Positions 57,996 through 64,000 of a DNA stretch of 64,000 nucleotides are shown here, one piece after another; position 1 is the first letter of the stretch, and the number at the start of each line of letters is the position of its first letter. The stretch lies in IMG/VR virus record IMGVR_UViG_3300034375_007958, positions 62,001-126,000 of that record; one strand, written 5' to 3'. The notes under the pieces are model-generated. The model worked only from the letters and a program-made list of their open reading frames with translations, was not told the origin of the DNA and searched no databases. The DNA comes from a virus. Position numbers and translations under genes: made by a program.

Positions 57996-58315
57996 ACACG
58001 GAAACTTTCTCCGCAGCCGCAACGGTCTCGTTCCTGCGGATTACGAAATTCGAATCCTTCATTTAGTCCTTGTTTGACCCAATCCATTTCTAAACCTTCT
58101 AAGTATGGTGCGTCTTTTGTGTTTACGTATACTGTAACACCATGACAGTCAAAAGTCAATGGTCGCATGGGATCGGGTCTGTCCACATATTCCAATACAT
58201 AAGCTAAACCGCTACAGCCAGTGGTTTTTACTCCTATACGAATACCTAACCCCTGGCCACGTTTTTGTAATTGAGTTCTAACTTTTTCTGCCGCTAATTC
58301 AGTAAGTGATATCAT
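57992..58315 (-). CDS. iscA: A-type Fe-S cluster carrier
   Basis: 107 residues. The three cluster ligands of IscA/ErpA/SufA are present: KTTGCSG (Cys34) and RCGCGES (Cys99 and Cys101). It receives or donates Fe-S clusters. Overlaps the end of the radical SAM gene by 17 nt. Confidence 0.92.
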   Translation of the reverse strand: MISLTELAAEKVRTQLQKRGQGLGIRIGVKTTGCSGLAYVLEYVDRPDPMRPLTFDCHGVTVYVNTKDAPYLEGLEMDWVKQGLNEGFEFRNPQERDRCGCGESFRV

Positions 58316-60002
58316 CTTTTATCATATCTATAAAATGGTACCTAGGGTACAATAGTTTTTCTTTATCATCCCAATATCCATATACAACAAATCCATACTC
58401 ATCTATTAACTTATTTGTATATAACCATTGCTCCTCGGCCATATTAAGAGCTTTTATTGAATATTCATCAACTTCATTACAATATTCATCATACGAATAA
58501 TTATGATCAGGAAATTCATGTTCAACATGAATCAGTCTAGAACGAAGAAAGTTCCAAAGGATTCTAACAGCCTGCATTTCTAAAAATGACATACTTTTTG
58601 TTTCAGACACTATATTTCCTGTACTTCTAAATTCAGTCTTTGTATTGTCTAACATTTCTTGATAAGCATGTTTTAAACTTAAAAATTTAAAAGGAGCATT
58701 TGCAAAACTTTCTGAGATAGTATAATATTTTTTTGCTTTTATACCCCAAAGTTTTCTGTAATTTTCGTCTGCGGCTGGACTATTTGGAAGCAAATACCAG
58801 TCAAATAAAAGAATATTTTGTCGTACTCCTATTCGAAATAACTCTTTAAACGTATTTTTCATATGATTAAAAGTTTGCCCAGGTAAACCCAATATAAGTT
58901 CAACTTTTATCTGAAGGAACTCATTCCAAGATAAAAGTTCTTTAAAGGTTTTTATAGATTCTTCTATTTTAACCATATCAGTACCAGGTCTGTTTATATT
59001 CTCTAAAACATCACCATGAGTGTCCTGGATAGAAATCTTAGGTCTTATACCTGAGCCCATACCATAAGTTTGTATACTTTTTAAATTAAAATATAATGTT
59101 CTTTCTTTGTTTAACTTTGACGTATTGCTTACCATAAATATGAAACTTTTATAAGTTTCAAATTTTGACATAGCATAATCAAAAATTTCAACATCCTGTG
59201 GCCATTGCCCAAAATTAGCGTCAATAACTCTTGCACTAACACCTGCTGTACAAAATAAATCTATTTCATCCTTCCAACTATGTTTTTTTCTAGATACCTT
59301 TTTGGTCAGGTTTTGGCTCCAGTCACAAAAACTACATTTATACATGCATCCTCTTGCATATTCAATTACCCATGCTTGAGTATCACGATGTATGCCTTCT
59401 TGTTCTAATAATTGTATTTCCTTTAAGAAATAATCTTTATTTTCTAGGTAGATGCTTAAATTTAAAAATGCAGGGTCTGTAATTCGTTCAAATGGAAATA
59501 ATTGACGAGTACCATTATTGTTTTTAACTATATTAATAAAAGAATTGGTATCTTGTAAATAACCCGACTCAAAATCTATAATTTGTTGAAATGGTTTTTC
59601 GCCTTCACCGTATACAACGTAATCAACGAAAGAATTATTAATAAAAAAATTTTTTTGGACTTCTTCGTACCCTTCTATATCTTTGTGTACACTTAACTCT
59701 GGACCACCAAAAACCACTATTATGTTTGGATTTTTTTGTTTTATAGTCTTTGCAATATCAAGTTGATCTAAGTAATTCCATACATAACAACCAAAGCCAA
59801 CTATGTCTGGGTTTTCATCTAATATAGAATCGGCAGTCAATTTATTAGAATTGCCTAACCAGTAACCCCCCAATAACCATTCTGTGTTTGGATTAGATCC
59901 ATATAAATCATACCATGTTTTGAGGTATAATTTTGTTGCTGTTATATCATAATGAGAACCTTGGATCTTTTCTTTTCCGTGGGAACAAATTTTTATCCTC
60001 AT
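58299..60002 (-). CDS. B12-binding-type radical SAM protein
   Basis: 567 residues. Rossmann-type cobalamin-binding half (about 55-150: VGFGCYVWNYLDQLDIA and VVFGGPELS), then the radical SAM motif CMYKCSFC (about 219-226) and QIKVELILGLPGQTF. Cobalamin-dependent radical SAM enzymes methylate or rearrange inert carbons. Substrate not known. AT-rich. The start overlaps the iscU stop by 4 nt and iscA follows, so the Fe-S enzyme and its cluster supply are cotranslated. Confidence 0.85.
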   Translation of the reverse strand: MRIKICSHGKEKIQGSHYDITATKLYLKTWYDLYGSNPNTEWLLGGYWLGNSNKLTADSILDENPDIVGFGCYVWNYLDQLDIAKTIKQKNPNIIVVFGGPELSVHKDIEGYEEVQKNFFINNSFVDYVVYGEGEKPFQQIIDFESGYLQDTNSFINIVKNNNGTRQLFPFERITDPAFLNLSIYLENKDYFLKEIQLLEQEGIHRDTQAWVIEYARGCMYKCSFCDWSQNLTKKVSRKKHSWKDEIDLFCTAGVSARVIDANFGQWPQDVEIFDYAMSKFETYKSFIFMVSNTSKLNKERTLYFNLKSIQTYGMGSGIRPKISIQDTHGDVLENINRPGTDMVKIEESIKTFKELLSWNEFLQIKVELILGLPGQTFNHMKNTFKELFRIGVRQNILLFDWYLLPNSPAADENYRKLWGIKAKKYYTISESFANAPFKFLSLKHAYQEMLDNTKTEFRSTGNIVSETKSMSFLEMQAVRILWNFLRSRLIHVEHEFPDHNYSYDEYCNEVDEYSIKALNMAEEQWLYTNKLIDEYGFVVYGYWDDKEKLLYPRYHFIDMIKDDITY

Positions 60003-60379
60003 GAATAGTTTTTCTTTTTATAATCCTCTACTGCTGCCTTGATAGCATCTTCTGCCAAAATACTGCAATGTATTTTAACTGGAGGCAATGCAAGTTCTGA
60101 TGCTATTTCACTATTGGTGATTTGGGCAGCAGAATCTAATGTTCTTCCTTTGACCCACTCTGTAACTAAGCTGGAACTTGCAATTGCCGAACCGCACCCA
60201 TAAGTTTTAAACCGTGCATCTGTGATTACACCGTTGTCTACTTTGATCTGTAATTTCATGACGTCACCGCAAGCCGGAGCACCAACCATGCCCGTGCCAA
60301 CGCCTGGCTCATCTTTGGCAAAACTGCCTACGTTACGGGGGTTTTCATAGTGGTCCAGAACTTTATCAGAATACGCCAT
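59999..60379 (-). CDS. iscU: Fe-S scaffold IscU
   Basis: 126 residues. All key features are present: Cys37 in APACGD (with Asp39), Cys62 in TYGCGSA and Cys105 in KIHCS. The HscA chaperone-binding motif LPPVK lies just before Cys105. The protein should therefore work with the host HscA and IscS. First gene of the cluster-plus-radical-SAM operon; a late-type TTAAATA is upstream. Confidence 0.95.
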   Translation of the reverse strand: MAYSDKVLDHYENPRNVGSFAKDEPGVGTGMVGAPACGDVMKLQIKVDNGVITDARFKTYGCGSAIASSSLVTEWVKGRTLDSAAQITNSEIASELALPPVKIHCSILAEDAIKAAVEDYKKKNYS

Positions 60380-60415
60380 AGTATCTTCCTAAAAAAAATA
60401 TTATACAGTATTTAA

Positions 60416-60793
60416 TTAGTCTTGTCTACGAGCCATGGCGTCTTTGGCCATGTTCGAAACAACTTGTTCTGGGTTGTCTACTGCCTGCGCTACTTCGTCT
60501 GGATTTTCAACGTCTGCAGCAGTGTCAGTGTTTACAGTAACAGTGTCTGGTGTGATATTTTTTACTATTGATTTCATTGCTGGCTCTTGGGAATTAGCAG
60601 CAACAAGGTCCTGATAACTAAAACCAGCCATTCCAGTATTACGAATATATCGTAATACCAGTTCTGTGGGAATTTCTGCTTTAAGTTTTTTATCTTTAAT
60701 TTGATTCTGCATGAGACTAAGAGCAGTGACTACATTTGCATATAAGTCACTGCTCCTGTCTGGGTTGTCTCCTGCAAATTCGCTTAGACGCAT
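60416..60793 (-). CDS. Hypothetical protein
   Basis: 125 residues, MRLSEFAGDNPDRSSDLYAN. Acidic Val/Asn-rich C-terminus. It overlaps the preceding gene (TAATG). Such genes lie next to structural-assembly genes in T4-like phages. Role unknown. Confidence 0.55.
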   Translation of the reverse strand: MRLSEFAGDNPDRSSDLYANVVTALSLMQNQIKDKKLKAEIPTELVLRYIRNTGMAGFSYQDLVAANSQEPAMKSIVKNITPDTVTVNTDTAADVENPDEVAQAVDNPEQVVSNMAKDAMARRQD

Positions 60794-61491
60794 TAGCGGC
60801 GCTCTCTGCCCATTTCTTCTTCACCACCTGCAGCAGCGTCGCTGGTAGCAAAACCATCATCTTCGCTGTCTAGGTCGCTTAAGTCTTCATCACCACCAGG
60901 TAATTCGGCAGCGGGTTCTTCACCGCCCATGGACATTGGCTCAGCAGTTTGCTCACCTGCTAGTGCGCGGCTTGCTTGATCTAGTGTGTCACGTGCTGTG
61001 TTTAACTGATCTAATAGTGTTTGCAGTGCTGGTGCTACAGTATTTCTAAACTGATCACCTTGTGCTACACCAACTTGGTCACGGATGGTATCTAACAATG
61101 GGGGCAATTGCTCGTTAAGCATCTTGCTGGCGTCTTCAACCATTGCCTGTACACTGTCCTGCATGTCTTTTGCAGCCAATACTACTTCAGCGGTTTCTAA
61201 TTCACCTTCTGTTAGTTGCTGTTGAGGCTCAACTTCTCCATCAAAGTTTTCTGCCAACCAAGCATCTAAGCCTTCACGTACCATGAGCATTTCCATATAC
61301 TTGGGGTTTTGCTCTGCGGTATGTGCTCCGTAACTTTGACGGATTTTTGTTAGTTGCTCGCCAATGGCGAAACTCATCTTTTGTGCCTTAACTGGACTTA
61401 GGTTGTCATAGTCGATGGCGAAGCCGAAACGGCTTTCCATAACTTTGTTAAATCGCTTTGTAGGCTTTGGTGCTAATTCTTTTAAGTTCAT
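60793..61491 (-). CDS. Acidic helical protein, possible scaffold or structural
   Basis: 232 residues from MNLKELAPKPTKRF. Long Gln/Asp-rich helices (about 85-180) and an acidic Gly/Ala tail (GGEEPAAELPGGDEDLSD). Resembles phage assembly or scaffold-type proteins, not proved. ATG overlaps the upstream TGA. Confidence 0.5.
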   Translation of the reverse strand: MNLKELAPKPTKRFNKVMESRFGFAIDYDNLSPVKAQKMSFAIGEQLTKIRQSYGAHTAEQNPKYMEMLMVREGLDAWLAENFDGEVEPQQQLTEGELETAEVVLAAKDMQDSVQAMVEDASKMLNEQLPPLLDTIRDQVGVAQGDQFRNTVAPALQTLLDQLNTARDTLDQASRALAGEQTAEPMSMGGEEPAAELPGGDEDLSDLDSEDDGFATSDAAAGGEEEMGRERR

Positions 61492-62018
61492 AATATTTGG
61501 TCCCAAACTTTAGTATATTTAGTTTGGTTTAGAGTTTTTTCTAGTTCTTTTCTAGCACTATTGTACCGTGCTCGACTTTCTAAATACCTGCTTTGATACA
61601 GTTGTGTGTCAAATGTTATTTTTTTATTTTTCAATTGTTTTGCAAGTTTTTGGCTATAAAATTCTAGTTCATCTCTGTATTTGGCAACATCCTGATCCGA
61701 TCTAACCAGAGGATCCGCTAATTTGTACTGTCGACGTTGAGTAAAGTACGCATAAAATACTGCGGCTTTTCTGCTGTAAAACGTTAGGTCAATTCGGTCT
61801 CTATCAGTTAAGTGCCAACGATGATCGCCCACTAAGGTTAGATCAAATTTGCCCACTGCCCACGAACGTTTAGACATGGGTACATGTATGATAAAATCTT
61901 CTTTGTATCTTAGTTGATTGAACTCGCGTTCTGTCCAACGATGTGCTCGTTCAAACGCAACGTCTACCAGCAGTTTACCTGCTACTTCTTTTTCTATAGA
62001 TGATTTGGCCGTCTTCAT
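61488..62018 (-). CDS. Hypothetical basic helical protein
   Basis: 176 residues. Tyr/Arg/Lys-rich, mainly helical, with no membrane segment. Possibly structural. Start overlaps the preceding gene by 44 nt. Confidence 0.5.
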   Translation of the reverse strand: MKTAKSSIEKEVAGKLLVDVAFERAHRWTEREFNQLRYKEDFIIHVPMSKRSWAVGKFDLTLVGDHRWHLTDRDRIDLTFYSRKAAVFYAYFTQRRQYKLADPLVRSDQDVAKYRDELEFYSQKLAKQLKNKKITFDTQLYQSRYLESRARYNSARKELEKTLNQTKYTKVWDQIL

Positions 62019-62193
62019 TCTTTTTACGTATTAATAAATCTTTGTTTACTAGTTGATTGGCCGTTATTATTTGTTGCTCAGTCATTTCATGACGTTTCAT
62101 CATGGGCGTATCTGTGTCAAACTTGATGTACAAGTCTGCTTCTTCGTTAGTGATAGCCACTGAGAATGATTTGGTTACTTCGACGATCTTCAC
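61975..62193 (-). CDS. Small hypothetical protein
   Basis: 72 residues, MKIVEVTKSFSVAITNEEAD. Beta then helix and a basic end. Next to small coiled-coil membrane protein. Unknown. Confidence 0.5.
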   Translation of the reverse strand: MKIVEVTKSFSVAITNEEADLYIKFDTDTPMMKRHEMTEQQIITANQLVNKDLLIRKKNEDGQIIYRKRSSR

Positions 62194-62194
62194 G

Positions 62195-62455
62195 TTATTT
62201 GGTTGCCAAGTGTAATAACAATCCTAGTATAGTAGTTAGCAGTATTCCGGCTACTCCACTTAACATTGTGATTGTCTGTTTGTTAATGCCACCTGTTTTT
62301 TGAGTGATGTTATCACGTATCGCAATAACGTGCTCTTCGACTTTGGTTAACCTGTTGTCCAAGTTTGTTAATTTGTGGTCCAAAGCTTCATACCTTTCAG
62401 CACATAGTTCTACGTGCGCCTCCAGGTTCTTTTTCTCTATCTCTGTAGATGACAT
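62195..62455 (-). CDS. Coiled coil with C-terminal membrane anchor
   Basis: 86 residues. Coiled coil (about 5-55, LTNLDNRLTKVEEHVIAIRD), then one transmembrane helix (VAGILLTTILGLLLHLATK). Same layout as XhlA-type haemolysin/holin accessory proteins, which it may be. A late-type element (GATAAATA, 62542-62549) is upstream. Confidence 0.55.
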   Translation of the reverse strand: MSSTEIEKKNLEAHVELCAERYEALDHKLTNLDNRLTKVEEHVIAIRDNITQKTGGINKQTITMLSGVAGILLTTILGLLLHLATK

Positions 62456-62541
62456 TATATTCTCGTATAGTTATACGATGCTTTTTTAGTAAGCCAGTGT
62501 GAGCCATAAAGAGTGCCTAGTGGTGCCGTAGCATCAACTAA

Positions 62542-62549
62542 TATTTATC
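62542..62549 (-). promoter_or_regulatory. Late-type promoter
   Basis: GATAAATA about 90 nt before the coiled-coil membrane gene and directly after the stop of the next gene. Confidence 0.4.
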
Positions 62550-62946
62550 TGTGCTCGTTATATCTAAAGTGTATGTTTTTTAGTGTGCCGTAGCTGAAAA
62601 ATATAGGCAGCATGAAGCGTGCAGTTTCTTCTAATCCTACAATAACAGGCACTTCATTGAAATCTTCTCTAAGTTCTTTGACTGAATAAATGTCGTTGGC
62701 GTCCATTTCACAAAAACGCATGGCCCATACGTTGTGCTGTCCCCGATAATCTTCACCATAGTCTAAACCTTCAAGGTCTTCTAACTGGAACACTTCAGGA
62801 CCTGCTATAACATTTACTTGTGTACGCAGTCCCAAGACCTGTAGCACTGACTGCCAGTTACGCATTTGATCACGTTCCGGGCTTTCACCTTTGATTACAC
62901 CAGTGTTGGTAATGTCTACCAGTGTGGTCATTAATATATCACGCAT
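62545..62946 (-). CDS. Conserved phage protein, unknown
   Basis: 133 residues from MRDILMTTLVDITNTGV. Soluble, acidic, without recognisable domain. A terminator followed by a late-type promoter (TATAAATA, 62954-62961) ends 7 nt before the ATG, so its transcript would be almost leaderless. Confidence 0.55.
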   Translation of the reverse strand: MRDILMTTLVDITNTGVIKGESPERDQMRNWQSVLQVLGLRTQVNVIAGPEVFQLEDLEGLDYGEDYRGQHNVWAMRFCEMDANDIYSVKELREDFNEVPVIVGLEETARFMLPIFFSYGTLKNIHFRYNEHR

Positions 62947-62953
62947 GGTCAAA

Positions 62954-62961
62954 TATTTATA
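62954..62961 (-). promoter_or_regulatory. Late-type promoter
   Basis: CTATAAATATT immediately after a terminator. Confidence 0.6.
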
Positions 62962-62965
62962 GCCA

Positions 62966-62993
62966 ACAAAAAAGGCAGCATAATTGCTGCCTT
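62966..62993 (-). terminator. Terminator after the 128-residue gene
   Basis: Minus strand AAGGCAGC-AATTAT-GCTGCCTT followed by T6. Confidence 0.9.
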
Positions 62994-63013
62994 CTTTGCT
63001 AATTTCCGTAGAA

Positions 63014-63400
63014 TTAACTTGTTGCTAGTTTAAAGCCTGTGTCGTTAACGCTTTGAACACGGATGTTAATAATACTATCACCGTCTAGAGCGGTGTTAGC
63101 ATTTGCTGCTGTCCAACTTGTTGTGTCGGCTGCTTGTGTCATAACACTTAGTGTTGTTGTGTCAACTTGGTATCCTAGGATTGTCGAAGTTGTGCCTAAC
63201 CACTTGAGTAGAGCTTCAACTGCTTCGCCTGTACCCATTTCAGCGGCCATTGTAGCGTTTGCTACTAGGGTTCTGAATTCAATTGGGCTTGGGCCAACAC
63301 CAACCATGATTGGTGTACTGGATGTTTCTGCGCTAACAGAAACTGCACCAACGCTTACTACTGTTTCGGCGCTACCATTTGTACGTGTAAATACTGCCAT
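63014..63400 (-). CDS. Probable structural protein, Ser/Thr/Ala-rich
   Basis: 128 residues, MAVFTRTNGSAETVVSVGAV. Beta-rich, with little charge, of the type found as small head-decoration or tail proteins. Own late-type promoter (CATAAATA, 63443-63450), AAGGAA ribosome site and terminator, so likely abundant late. Unrecognised. Confidence 0.55.
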   Translation of the reverse strand: MAVFTRTNGSAETVVSVGAVSVSAETSSTPIMVGVGPSPIEFRTLVANATMAAEMGTGEAVEALLKWLGTTSTILGYQVDTTTLSVMTQAADTTSWTAANANTALDGDSIINIRVQSVNDTGFKLATS

Positions 63401-63442
63401 TTTCTTATTCCTTTAAAAAGTCTGCGTCGAAACGCATACAAT

Positions 63443-63450
63443 TATTTATG
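63443..63450 (-). promoter_or_regulatory. Late-type promoter
   Basis: GCATAAATAATT about 45 nt ahead of the Ser/Thr-rich gene. Confidence 0.6.
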
Positions 63451-63477
63451 CCTTTGGAAAAAAATGGTTGGGATAGG

Positions 63478-64000
63478 TTAGGTTTTGCTCCAGGCTTTGG
63501 TGGCCAGGAAGTTTTCACGGCTAAATTCGATTCTGTCTACCAGTTTAACTGCGCCACCATCGTGTCCTATGGCAACAAACCCTTCTGGTGCGGTAACTCT
63601 ATAGCCTGTGTCGGTTTTTAAGAAAGTGCCAATGCTTTCTATAGTCTGTAGTTTGCGTAAAATCAGCATTTTTGCCTCAATAATACGTTTATAGACTGCT
63701 AATATACCCAGCAGTGTGTTGGTGTTATCTTCCACAAACTGCTCGTTTTGCTGGATCTTTTCAATACGTGCTTGGGCTGCTCGGCTTTCAGGTCCGCCTT
63801 TTAGTTTTTCGATTTGGTCTTGCATCTTGCCACGATAAAATTCCAAGAAGTCATTTAAAAACTGAATAGGCTCTCCAACCTGTTCTCCACCTTTGACCAT
63901 GTTGTTGATAAAAGGCTTGATATACTGACTAAACTCTGGATTACCTAAGATGACGTCGAACTTGTTTTTCTGTAATTTTTGTAGTGTAGTAGCACCAGCA
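63478..64000 (-). CDS. Partial gene, N-terminus outside window
   Basis: The frame stays open through the right edge (upstream of the MVKGGEQVG codons it reads DVILGNPEFSQYIKPFINN), so the internal ATG at 63900 is not the start. The visible 174 residues are helical and polar, with a C-terminal ASP-containing beta region. Unknown, presumably structural or assembly related. Confidence 0.6.
   Translation of the reverse strand, partial: AGATTLQKLQKNKFDVILGNPEFSQYIKPFINNMVKGGEQVGEPIQFLNDFLEFYRGKMQDQIEKLKGGPESRAAQARIEKIQQNEQFVEDNTNTLLGILAVYKRIIEAKMLILRKLQTIESIGTFLKTDTGYRVTAPEGFVAIGHDGGAVKLVDRIEFSRENFLATKAWSKT

Overview
The window is a stretch of a large tailed-phage genome (T4-like superfamily lifestyle), not a bacterial chromosome. 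Genes are packed with 1-40 nt overlaps, nearly all on the minus strand. The gene set combines phage replication and nucleotide metabolism (ATP-dependent DNA ligase, a C-family DNA polymerase without PHP domain, class Ia ribonucleotide reductase with glutaredoxin, UV endonuclease, exonucleases), virion and lysis parts (PAAR tip, tail-fibre-like protein, SleB hydrolase with a likely holin) and many auxiliary metabolic genes. Early promoters are near-perfect sigma70 sites (TTGACA-17-TATAAT). A second class resembles T4 late promoters (NNTAAATA). The host is a Gram-negative proteobacterium: many ORFs carry signal peptides or outer-membrane features, and the phage carries its own two-piece, circularly permuted tmRNA. 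Permuted tmRNAs are known from alphaproteobacteria, cyanobacteria and some betaproteobacteria. The encoded tag (ANDEVFALAA) looks more beta/gamma-like than alpha-like, so the host class stays open.

Layout. 1-6.4 kb: metallophosphoesterase, exported cupin, DNA ligase, SWIM-finger protein, rubrerythrin, DnaE-like polymerase. 6.4-9.4 kb: permuted ssrA with its own promoter inside a DUF3445 gene, then small membrane proteins. 9.4-12.7 kb: an overlapping operon of exported peptide, ParB-like, GIY-YIG-like, possible PD-(D/E)XK nuclease and DNA methyltransferase. 12.7-19 kb: alpha/beta hydrolase, amidoligase, exported nuclease, a radical SAM gene converging on an asparagine-synthase-like gene, SprT-like protein. 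19-23.9 kb: exported proteins and tiny genes driven by a repeated promoter cassette, phasin-like protein. 24-33 kb: YhhQ-type transporter, AAKK-repeat protein, UV endonuclease, and a sugar/small-molecule island (PMM-like, methyltransferase, amidinotransferase, 2OG oxygenase, UDP-sugar dehydrogenase, glycosyltransferase), then desaturase and lipase. 33-40 kb: exported and outer-membrane-like proteins plus a PiT-like transporter. 40-47.9 kb: cyclotransferase, exonuclease, ClpS, Hsp20, bS21, glycosyltransferase, coiled-coil membrane protein, GIY-YIG, metallopeptidase, lysis pair. 48-52 kb: structural proteins. 52-56 kb: grx-nrdB-nrdA. 57-60.4 kb: iscU, B12-type radical SAM, iscA and an MGME1-like nuclease in one operon. 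60.4-64 kb: conserved phage proteins, probably structural or assembly related.

How it fits together: the phage seems to maintain host translation and protein quality control (tmRNA, bS21, ClpS, Hsp20), supply Fe-S clusters to its own radical SAM enzymes, remodel the envelope and lipids, and control transcription with two promoter classes plus a repeated AGTACT operator-like box that defines a small regulon.
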